A stretch of 5,074 bases of DNA from an uncultured Lachnospiraceae bacterium (GTDB lineage: Bacteria; Bacillota; Clostridia; Lachnospirales; Lachnospiraceae): contig CABQGZ010000302.1 of the NCBI GenBank assembly GCA_902463835.1, positions 1 to 5,074 of the forward strand, in the 5' to 3' direction. This document shows positions 1 through 5,074 of the stretch, piece by piece. The notes beneath the pieces were generated by a model, which did not search any database, was not told the origin of the DNA, and was given only the letters and a program-made list of their open reading frames with translations. The translations under genes were made by a program, and so were the position numbers. Positions within the stretch are counted from its first letter, which is position 1, and each line of letters opens with the position of its first letter.

Positions 1-5
1 CTATT

Positions 6-22
6 GAAGATTTGTACTCTTC
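6..22 (-). repeat. Short inverted repeat in the leader of the off-window gene
   Basis: GAAGA (6-10) and TCTTC (18-22) are separated by seven bases, and the pairing can extend with one bulged base (ATT with AAT around it). It lies about 20 bases or more downstream of the -10 box of the left-edge promoter, so it would be in the 5' leader of the transcript. The stem is weak and may be chance. Confidence 0.2.
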
Positions 23-41
23 GAAATTATCTACACCAATA

Positions 42-70
42 TTTATACTTGTTTTTTCGCTGTTTGTCAA
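42..70 (-). promoter_or_regulatory. Strong sigma-A promoter reading out of the left edge
   Basis: The minus strand carries a perfect -35, TTGACA (65-70), a 17-base spacer, and TATAAA (42-47), matching five of six -10 positions. It starts about 40 bases after the mutase stop codon and points away from it, so it should drive a gene beyond position 1. No start codon for that gene lies inside the window. Confidence 0.72.
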
Positions 71-110
71 GGAAAATCGTGTATTTTAGGGGACTTTTAT
101 CGATTTTTCC
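71..110 (-). repeat. Inverted repeat between the mutase stop and the next promoter
   Basis: GGAAAATCG (71-79) and CGATTTTTCC (101-110) are inverted copies that differ by one extra T, separated by 21 bases (80-100). It begins right after the mutase stop codon and ends against the -35 box of the left-edge promoter. The stem is AT-rich, the loop is long, and no T-run follows on either strand, so a rho-independent terminator is unlikely. It could be a protein-binding site or a weak mRNA 3'-end structure. Confidence 0.4.
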
Positions 111-1841
111 TTATATTCCCTCCACCATGGCAAGTACGGCCCTGCCAAGGGCCTCGGATTTCTGTTCCGCATCCCCCATGGACGCGCCCTTTACTCCGTA
201 ATAAAGCTTTATCTTGGGCTCTGTTCCGGAAGGTCTTACGCACACCCAGGCATCATCCGTGAGATCATAATACAGCACGTTGGAGGATGGCAGTCCTGTG
301 GGTGCTACAGAGCCGTCCGCCATGTTCACAATGGTATCCTTCTTGTAGTCCCGGGCAGTGACTACCGGATAGCCGCCAATCGTTTTGGGCACATCCTGCC
401 GAAGCGTCTCGAGAATAGTCTGAATCTTCCGAAGTCCCTCGATGCCCTTCAGAGTAATGGACTTCACGTCCTCTTTATAAAAACCATATCTTTGGTACAG
501 ATCCAGCATGGCATCCCAGAGGGTCATGCCTTTTGTCTTATAGAACGCAGCTGCCTCGCACAATACCATGGATGCAACCACCGCATCCTTATCTCTGGCA
601 TAGGTTCCAGGCAGACAACCGTAGCTCTCCTCCATGCCAAAGAGATACGTTCCTTTTCCCTCCGTCTCAAACTGCAGAATCTTCTGTCCGATATATTTAA
701 AGCCAGTCAGCACTTCAATCAGCGCAATGCCGTAATCCTTTGCAATGGCATCCGCCAGGTTGGTGCTCACAATTGATTTGATAAACGCACCGTCCTCAGG
801 CAGCCCTTCCTTCGCCTTTCTCTGGCTGATCACATAATCGCCGATGAGACAGCCGGACATATTGCCGGTCAGCGTATGGTATGCTCCGCTCTGGCCATCC
901 TTCACATAGACACCCAGACGGTCGGCATCGGGATCGGTGGCCAGGATCAGATCGGCATCCACTTTTTTTGCCAACGCAAGCCCCAGGGCAAAGGCTTCTT
1001 CCGCCTCCGGGTTGGGATAACTCACCGTGGGAAATTCCCCATCCGGCAATTCCTGTTCCGGAACTACGTATACGTGCTCAAAGCCCAGCTCCTTTAACAC
1101 ACGGCGCACCGGTATATTCCCTGTTCCGTGAAGGGGTGTGTAAACAATGCGCAGATCCTTCTGCACCGCTTCAATCGCCTCCGGGTGAAGCACCAGCTTC
1201 TTTAACTCTTCAATATATGGATCATCAATCTCGCTGCCGATGCTCTGATAAAGTCCTTTTGCCTTGGCCTCCTCCAGCTCCATAGTCTTAACCGTATTGT
1301 AATCCGTCACCTTCTTCACCTCATCCATGATTCCAGTGTCATGAGGCGGCGTGATCTGGGCGCCGTCCGCCCAGTAAACCTTGTAGCCGTTGTATTCCGG
1401 CGGATTGTGGCTGGCGGTGATATTGATGCCTGCCGTACATCCCAGTCTGCGAACTGCATAGGACAGCTCCGGTGTGGGGCGCAGGGATTCAAATACATAC
1501 GCTTTGATGCCGTTGGCATTGAGGCAGAGCGCTGCTTCCTCCGCAAACTCCGGCGACATTCTTCTGGAGTCGTAGGCTATGGCTACGCCCATGTCCTGAT
1601 TTCCAAGACTCAGAATATAATTTGCCAGCCCCTGGGTGGCTTTGCGCACCGTATAGATATTCATCCGATTGGTTCCTGCTCCGATGATGCCGCGAAGTCC
1701 GGCGGTACCGAATTCCAGCTCCGTGTAAAACCGCTCTTCCTTCTCCTTCTCATCCCCTGCAATGGCCCTTAACTCCGCCTTGGTAGCTTCGTCAAAATAG
1801 GGATTTTCCAACCACTCCTGATAAACTTCCTGATAATTCAT
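111..1841 (-). CDS. pgcA: Phospho-sugar mutase (phosphoglucomutase/phosphomannomutase family, PgcA-like)
   Basis: A 576-residue cytosolic enzyme of the alpha-D-phosphohexomutase superfamily, which moves phosphate between C1 and C6 of a hexose through a phosphoserine. It would link glucose-6-phosphate to glucose-1-phosphate for glycogen, cell wall and glycolipid precursors. All four active-site loops are visible: the FGTAGLRG N-terminal signature at 44-51, TASHNP at 142-147 with the phospho-acceptor Ser144, the Mg-binding DPDADR at 303-308, the sugar-specificity loop GMEESYG at 402-408, and the phosphate-binding RPSGTEPKIK at 536-545. The length matches the long PgcA-type forms of Firmicutes (about 575-581 residues), so the gene appears complete. 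The ATG is preceded by AGGAGG with 8 bases between. It is the last gene of the co-oriented block. I see no clear promoter in the 76 bases before it, so it may be read with the lipoprotein gene. Phosphomannomutase or phosphopentomutase activity cannot be excluded from sequence; the symbol reflects family resemblance only. Confidence 0.93.
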   Translation of the reverse strand: MNYQEVYQEWLENPYFDEATKAELRAIAGDEKEKEERFYTELEFGTAGLRGIIGAGTNRMNIYTVRKATQGLANYILSLGNQDMGVAIAYDSRRMSPEFAEEAALCLNANGIKAYVFESLRPTPELSYAVRRLGCTAGINITASHNPPEYNGYKVYWADGAQITPPHDTGIMDEVKKVTDYNTVKTMELEEAKAKGLYQSIGSEIDDPYIEELKKLVLHPEAIEAVQKDLRIVYTPLHGTGNIPVRRVLKELGFEHVYVVPEQELPDGEFPTVSYPNPEAEEAFALGLALAKKVDADLILATDPDADRLGVYVKDGQSGAYHTLTGNMSGCLIGDYVISQRKAKEGLPEDGAFIKSIVSTNLADAIAKDYGIALIEVLTGFKYIGQKILQFETEGKGTYLFGMEESYGCLPGTYARDKDAVVASMVLCEAAAFYKTKGMTLWDAMLDLYQRYGFYKEDVKSITLKGIEGLRKIQTILETLRQDVPKTIGGYPVVTARDYKKDTIVNMADGSVAPTGLPSSNVLYYDLTDDAWVCVRPSGTEPKIKLYYGVKGASMGDAEQKSEALGRAVLAMVEGI

Positions 1842-1849
1842 AATCTTTT

Positions 1850-1855
1850 CCTCCT
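1850..1855 (-). promoter_or_regulatory. Ribosome binding site of the phospho-sugar mutase gene
   Basis: The minus strand reads AGGAGG here, followed by 8 bases (AAAAGATT) and the ATG at 1841. This is a near-perfect Shine-Dalgarno match at normal spacing and it fixes the start. Confidence 0.85.
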
Positions 1856-1917
1856 GTACTTGTACTATTTTTGTGTTCGTTGTCCGCCCATGAAAGTGAC
1901 GAAAATCGATTCATTTA

Positions 1918-2529
1918 CTACTCCTTGGGGTCGTGACTGGCAGTGACCACCAGCGTCAGAATCCGCTCCTCCTGCCCGCGGATACAGATCATATCCAGAG
2001 AGCTTACCTCACTGATGGGTATCGTCCCCGCATCGGAAAAAACGGTGAGCGCTTCATCATAGTAATACCGGGCGTCCTCCACCAGAATGGTCTTCGCTTC
2101 CGGATCTATGGTAAATCCAATGATATCCGCAAGTTCAAAGGTATCGGAAGAAACCTCCACCTTTGTGAGCCTGTTCTTTACCGTCAGCGACTCTTCTTCC
2201 AGATAGCTGATGCGAAGCAGTTCGCCGTACTGCAGCTGATCAGCTGCTATATCTGCCTTGTCCCTGCTTTTGACAGACGTATCATTATCGTACTGAAATT
2301 CCCCCTGCTTCCCGGTCACTACGTTTTCCAGAAAAATACTTGTTTTTTCTGTGTTGACGCAGAGAAGGACGTATAGCTCGTCACTCTCTATGAGGGGCGC
2401 TTCCCCCTGCTCTGTCTGCTTTCCATTGCTGTCCGGACTCTCCCCGGGAGATCTGGTGCACCCTGGGAGAACCATTGCAGCTATCAAAATACCGATATAT
2501 AATAATCTTTTGCACTTTCTGACTTTCAA
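1918..2529 (-). CDS. Putative lipoprotein of unknown function with a duplicated beta-rich module
   Basis: A 203-residue predicted lipoprotein; I do not recognise a function. From the TTG start the N-terminus is a typical type II signal peptide: basic residues at 2-8 (KVRKCKR), a hydrophobic stretch at 9-21, then LPGC with the predicted lipidated Cys24. A Ser/Gly/Glu-rich linker covers about 25-50. The rest looks beta-rich and may hold two copies of a small module: about 53-108 (TSIFLEN, then QYDNDTSV) and about 138-184 (TILVEDA, then YYDEALTV). It resembles, from memory, the N-terminal region of PEGA-domain proteins in Lachnospiraceae, but no PEGA domain follows; this is inference. TTG is preferred over the upstream in-frame ATG at 2559 because GGAGGAA lies just before TTG, the ATG has no ribosome binding site, and ATG would put ten polar residues before the signal peptide. 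It ends in tandem stops, TAG TAA. It would sit on the outer face of the cytoplasmic membrane. Confidence 0.78.
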   Translation of the reverse strand: MKVRKCKRLLYIGILIAAMVLPGCTRSPGESPDSNGKQTEQGEAPLIESDELYVLLCVNTEKTSIFLENVVTGKQGEFQYDNDTSVKSRDKADIAADQLQYGELLRISYLEEESLTVKNRLTKVEVSSDTFELADIIGFTIDPEAKTILVEDARYYYDEALTVFSDAGTIPISEVSSLDMICIRGQEERILTLVVTASHDPKE

Positions 2530-2535
2530 AATATC

Positions 2536-2542
2536 TTCCTCC
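2536..2542 (-). promoter_or_regulatory. Ribosome binding site that selects the TTG start of the lipoprotein
   Basis: The minus strand reads GGAGGAA, then six bases (GATATT), then TTG at 2529. The alternative in-frame ATG at 2559 is preceded by CTGAAAGTA with no Shine-Dalgarno match. This site decides the start and shortens the open reading frame by ten codons. Confidence 0.8.
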
Positions 2543-2572
2543 GTCCTTGCACTGCTCATTACTTTCAGGAAC

Positions 2573-2601
2573 AGTATACCATACTTTTCCAGTAATTAAA
2601 A
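2573..2601 (-). promoter_or_regulatory. Extended -10 sigma-A-like promoter for the lipoprotein gene
   Basis: On the minus strand TGG TATACT forms an extended -10 (TATACT at 2573-2578, TG two bases before it). A poor -35, TTTTAA, lies 17 bases upstream at 2596-2601 and overlaps the stop codon of the coat gene. Transcription would begin near 2566, leaving a leader of about 37 bases to the TTG start and almost none before the ATG at 2559, which fits the TTG start. The -10 sits inside an inverted repeat, AGTAT GGT ATACT (2573-2585). Inferred from sequence match only. Confidence 0.5.
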
Positions 2602-3582
2602 CACCAGATTGTAAGATATCAGCTTTAAAAATCGTTCTTTTGCTTCTTCCTGCTCTATGACGCGGCTTAATTTCTCCAGATCGCGGCCGCATACCCAGGC
2701 TTTGCTGGTGTTGTAGTAGTGATTGGATATCTTCCAGAATTTTTCCGGGTAAGCCAAGCGGATGTAGAGCTGCTTCCGCTCCTCCTCCGTCAAGGGCCGT
2801 GTCTTCTCATAGGCATCCATCATATCCATGCCAAGCCCCATATTCCAGTTGTGCTTCTCCAGAATTTTCCGCATAAAATTGCACAGATCCCCGGTCTGCA
2901 CATCGTAGGTCGCTTTCTCATAATTCAGAATGGTCACTCCGTCCCGGGAGAAAATCACATTATGGTGATTAAAATCACCATGGCAGATTCCGTAAACCGC
3001 CTGCCCCTCCTCCGGCTCCTTTTTCATAAGCAAGATTACCTGATCTGCCTGTTCCAGAAAGAAATCACAGTGCCTTGCGAACTCCATCTCAAAATCATTC
3101 TTTTTCTTTTTCGCACCAATATAATTCTTTACCTTCTTCAGCTCGCGCCTGTGCTTTTCATACTCCTCCAGCAGCATGGACCGCTGTCCCTTTAAAAAGT
3201 CAGGAATCTCGCCATCGTATCTGCCAAATGCAGTATGTACCTGGGCCAGCTGACGGATTGCTCTTAGAATGTCATCGCGGCTTTTCGGATCACATTCCCT
3301 GCCCTCCTGCCAGTCCCGCATCAGATATACGGTCTTATCTACATCCTCAGCTATTGTGCGCCCTTCTGTTGTCTTCACGATACAGTCTACCCGTTTTTGT
3401 CCATTCTCTTTCAAAAAAAGTAACGCCTTATATAAAAAATCAGCTCTGGCCTCCGAGCCTTTATACTCCTTCAAGATCTTTAATCCTTGATCCGTATCGC
3501 AGATGAGGGCGCCCCTTCCCTTATAGGTCTGGTTCACAAGAACCGGATATTGTTCTAAAACCTGATTGATTCGATTATACAC
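2596..3582 (-). CDS. CotS-family spore coat protein (kinase-like fold)
   Basis: A 328-residue protein of the CotS/YutH/YsxE group, which shares the aminoglycoside phosphotransferase/choline kinase fold and is found in the spore coat of Bacillus and Clostridia. Visible features are a small N-lobe with GLKILKEYKGSE (33-44), supplying the likely nucleotide-binding Lys and helix Glu; YLMRDWQEGRECD (86-98), typical of the hinge; a charged central helical region with a lysine run (158-161); and the catalytic-loop motif HGDFNHHNVIF (201-211), fitting HxDxxxxN with Asp203 and Asn208. The next metal-binding motif, normally Asp-Phe, reads LNYEKATYD (219-227), so the DFG-equivalent Asp is Asn220. The C-terminal helices include FMRKILEKHNW (236-246), characteristic of this family. 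GTG is chosen because GGAGGGG lies five bases before it; the in-frame TTG seven codons upstream (3603) has no ribosome binding site. Whether it phosphorylates anything is unknown; a structural coat role is equally likely. Confidence 0.87.
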   Translation of the reverse strand: MYNRINQVLEQYPVLVNQTYKGRGALICDTDQGLKILKEYKGSEARADFLYKALLFLKENGQKRVDCIVKTTEGRTIAEDVDKTVYLMRDWQEGRECDPKSRDDILRAIRQLAQVHTAFGRYDGEIPDFLKGQRSMLLEEYEKHRRELKKVKNYIGAKKKKNDFEMEFARHCDFFLEQADQVILLMKKEPEEGQAVYGICHGDFNHHNVIFSRDGVTILNYEKATYDVQTGDLCNFMRKILEKHNWNMGLGMDMMDAYEKTRPLTEEERKQLYIRLAYPEKFWKISNHYYNTSKAWVCGRDLEKLSRVIEQEEAKERFLKLISYNLVF

Positions 3583-3587
3583 ATAAA

Positions 3588-3594
3588 CCCCTCC
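3588..3594 (-). promoter_or_regulatory. Ribosome binding site that selects the GTG start of the coat gene
   Basis: The minus strand reads GGAGGGG followed by TTTAT and GTG at 3582, so the spacing is five bases. The TTG at 3603, in the same frame, is preceded by AAAATAAGTGAAT, which has no Shine-Dalgarno match. An ATG overlapping the GTG by two bases is out of frame. Confidence 0.78.
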
Positions 3595-3629
3595 ATACGA
3601 CAATTCACTTATTTTTAAAGTGTCCTTCT

Positions 3630-3659
3630 ATCATATGAAAGGGTTCCTTCTTCTATGCC
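3630..3659 (-). promoter_or_regulatory. Candidate sigma-E (mother-cell) promoter before the coat gene
   Basis: The minus strand carries GGCATAGA (3652-3659), 14 bases, then CATATGAT (3630-3637). Against the B. subtilis sigma-E consensus as I recall it (GKMATATT and CATACAMT, about 14 apart) each element matches at 6 of 8 positions. The -35 element overlaps the end and stop codon of the cca gene. The start site would lie near 3622, about 40 bases before the GTG. CATATGATA also fits the sigma-K -10 pattern CATANNNTA, but I see no well-placed AC for a sigma-K -35. The position before a spore coat gene raises the likelihood; inference only. Confidence 0.4.
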
Positions 3660-4981
3660 CGTTCTCCCAACTTTTCCAGCAGAATTTCTTTTGTATTCCA
3701 CCCGGGGTGCTCCAGCACCAGCTCCAGAAGATACGCAAGCGTTTCCCCCAGCTCCTTTCCCGGCTTCATGCCTGCCGCCAGCAGATCAGAGCCATCCACG
3801 GCAAGATCTTTTAAGGAAAAGCACTCCTCCTCTCTCAGGATTCGTTCATATTCCTGCTGATACGCATCGATATACGCCAGCATCTCTTCCCGCCAGCAGG
3901 CCTTTTTTCCCATGGTGTCCGCACGTTTTACAAGGAAGAGATCCGGAAACTGACGCTGCCCCACCCGCTTTATGGCCCGACGGATGCCGGCAGGCGTCAC
4001 CGGCGGGTTATCATCGTGCCACTGGATCAGGCACTCCACCCGGTCTATGGTGTCATTGTCGAATTTCAGTGCTTTCATCACCTCCCGGGCCTTCCTGGCA
4101 CCGGCTGAGGGATGTCCTTTAAAATGATAGATTCCCTCTTCATCCACCGCAGCGCAGTCCGGCTTGGCCATATCGTGGAACAGCATGGTGAGCCGCAGCA
4201 CCTTATCCGCCTGGATACTCTCCAGCGCCGCTATGGTATGCTCCCCCACCGTTCCCCAGTGGTAACGATTGTTTTGCGGTGTTTCCATCATTCTGTCAAG
4301 CCAAGGGAAGATTTCTCCCGAGATTCCTGTCTCATACAGCGTGCGCACCTCCTCCGGATGGTCGGACACCAGCAGCTTCACCAGTTCCGCCTGGATGCGC
4401 TCGGCACTGATCTTCTTAAGGTTTTGCGCCAGCGCGCCAATGGCGGCCCTGGTGTTCTCCTCGATGGAAAATCCCAGCTGGGCGCCGAAGCGCACCGCCC
4501 GAAGCATCCGCAGCGCATCCTCGGTAAAACGCTCCTTCGGATCCCCCACACAGCGTATCACTTTCCGCTCCATGTCTCCCAGACCATCGAAGGCATCGAT
4601 CAGGCCATTTTCCTGGTTGTAGGCCATGGCGTTGATGGTGAAATCCCGACGTTTTAAGTCCTCGATGAGATTTCCGGTGAAGATCACCTCCTTTGGATGT
4701 CTGGCGTCCTGATATTCGCCGTCGATCCGGTAGGTGGTGACCTCGAAGCCCTCGTGGTCTGCCATTACAGTGACCGTACCGTGCTGGATGCCGGTGTCAA
4801 TGGTCCGCGAAAACAGCTCTTTGACCTGTGAGGGTCTGGCTGAGGTGGTGATATCCCAGTCCTGAGGGGTACGTCCAAGGATGCTGTCACGAATACAGCC
4901 CCCTACGGCGTAAGCCTCGTAACCGGCGGCAGATAAAGTATTTATAATATATTTTACTTTTTCGGGTAATTCTATATACAT
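3653..4981 (-). CDS. cca: CCA tRNA nucleotidyltransferase with HD domain
   Basis: A 442-residue class II nucleotidyltransferase that adds or repairs the 3' CCA end of tRNAs without a nucleic acid template, using CTP and ATP. Motifs in order: GGCIRD (27-32), the metal-binding DWDIT (41-45, Asp41 and Asp43), RRDFTINAMA (111-120), the DAFDGLGDM segment (129-137), EDALRMLRAVRF (154-165), which contains the base-selecting EDxxR, and ISAERIQAELVKLL (191-204) of the neck region. An HD-type domain follows, with His248, His269-Asp270, His290, His322 and Asp355 as candidate metal ligands. The C-terminal DLLAAGMKPGKELGETLAYLL (399-419) is the conserved tail. The extra HD domain makes it longer than the B. 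subtilis enzyme (about 400 residues). The ATG is the only reasonable start: an in-frame TGA lies 21 to 19 bases upstream, and only a weak AAAGG precedes it, 14 bases away. It is probably the first gene of the block. A CCA-adding role is more likely than CC- or A-only addition, because no split partner is seen here. Confidence 0.95.
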   Translation of the reverse strand: MYIELPEKVKYIINTLSAAGYEAYAVGGCIRDSILGRTPQDWDITTSARPSQVKELFSRTIDTGIQHGTVTVMADHEGFEVTTYRIDGEYQDARHPKEVIFTGNLIEDLKRRDFTINAMAYNQENGLIDAFDGLGDMERKVIRCVGDPKERFTEDALRMLRAVRFGAQLGFSIEENTRAAIGALAQNLKKISAERIQAELVKLLVSDHPEEVRTLYETGISGEIFPWLDRMMETPQNNRYHWGTVGEHTIAALESIQADKVLRLTMLFHDMAKPDCAAVDEEGIYHFKGHPSAGARKAREVMKALKFDNDTIDRVECLIQWHDDNPPVTPAGIRRAIKRVGQRQFPDLFLVKRADTMGKKACWREEMLAYIDAYQQEYERILREEECFSLKDLAVDGSDLLAAGMKPGKELGETLAYLLELVLEHPGWNTKEILLEKLGERA

Positions 4982-5013
4982 ATGGTGTGGTTCTGCCTTT
5001 CAAAGTTTTTTAT

Positions 5014-5042
5014 AGGATACCATAAAATAGGGGGGCTTGCAA
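5014..5042 (-). promoter_or_regulatory. Candidate sigma-A promoter for cca
   Basis: On the minus strand TTGCAA (5037-5042) and TATCCT (5014-5019) are separated by exactly 17 bases. Each matches four of six consensus positions. A C-run (CCCCCC) lies in the spacer. Transcription would begin near 5007, giving a leader of about 26 bases. Nothing else is recognisable in the upstream stretch to the end of the window. Confidence 0.45.
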
Positions 5043-5074
5043 GAGTACAGATAACGCTAAGAATATCGCTGCGT

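Noticed and set aside
1341..1772. Plus-strand open frame of 143 codons opposite the mutase gene
   Set aside because: It is antisense to the conserved TASHNP region of the mutase and its translation has no recognisable domain; best explained as a shadow frame.
1842..1917. A dedicated promoter or terminator between the lipoprotein and mutase genes
   Set aside because: I looked for a spaced -35/-10 pair and for a stable stem with a T-run. The best pair (TGGGCG and TAGTAC) matches only half of the consensus, and only a tiny CGA TTT TCG stem is present.
2381..2692. Minus-strand 103-codon open frame bridging the coat and lipoprotein genes
   Set aside because: It overlaps both genes in another frame and covers the lipoprotein promoter and ribosome binding site; no homology-like motif is visible.
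2719..3506. Plus-strand open frames opposite the coat gene, one with hydrophobic stretches
   Set aside because: The hydrophobic look comes from reading the complement of charged, helix-rich coat codons. No start signals or family motifs are visible.
3606..3622. Inverted repeat CACTT/AAGTG as a terminator after cca
   Set aside because: The stem has only five pairs, the loop is AT-rich and no T-run follows, so it is too weak for a rho-independent terminator.
3655..4657. Long plus-strand open frames opposite cca (155 and 181 codons)
   Set aside because: They lie wholly or almost wholly antisense to a confidently identified gene, have low-complexity Pro/Ser- or His/Arg-rich translations, and show no ribosome binding site or recognisable motif. 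GC-rich third positions of cca keep the opposite frames open.
14..5048. GTACTCTT present near both ends of the window in opposite orientation (14-21 and 5041-5048)
   Set aside because: An eight-base match is expected by chance at this scale and no longer similarity surrounds it, so it is not evidence of a mobile element boundary.

Overview
The window looks like an ordinary chromosomal segment of a spore-forming Firmicute, most likely a Clostridia member of the Lachnospiraceae type. The grounds are a CotS-family spore coat gene, strong AGGAGG-type ribosome binding sites, TTG and GTG starts, sigma-A-like promoters and moderate GC content. The family-level placement is inferred from the protein sequences and was not tested by a search.

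All four supported genes lie on the minus strand, so the reading order is right to left. (1) 4981-3653 is a CCA-adding tRNA nucleotidyltransferase with an added HD domain, behind a plausible sigma-A promoter (5014-5042). (2) 3582-2596 is a CotS-family, kinase-like spore coat protein with a GTG start chosen by its ribosome binding site; a sigma-E-like promoter match overlaps the end of the cca gene. (3) 2529-1918 is a small lipoprotein of unknown function with a TTG start chosen by its ribosome binding site, behind an extended -10 promoter. (4) 1841-111 is a phosphoglucomutase/phosphomannomutase-family enzyme with every active-site loop intact. Left of it is a near-consensus sigma-A promoter (42-70, minus) that reads out of the window towards a gene not included here.

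Gaps between genes are 49 to 93 bases and no convincing rho-independent terminator was seen in any of them. Read-through along the block is therefore possible, with extra promoters entering before the coat gene and the lipoprotein gene. The functions (tRNA maturation, spore coat, an envelope lipoprotein, sugar-phosphate metabolism) do not form an obvious pathway; they look like co-oriented neighbours more than a dedicated system.

I found no RNA gene, CRISPR array, insertion sequence, attachment site or origin, and no sign of a novel multi-gene system. The points most worth a second look are the kinase-like coat protein with Asn in place of the DFG-loop Asp, the sigma-E-like promoter, the duplicated beta-rich module in the lipoprotein, and the promoter and inverted repeat at the left edge.
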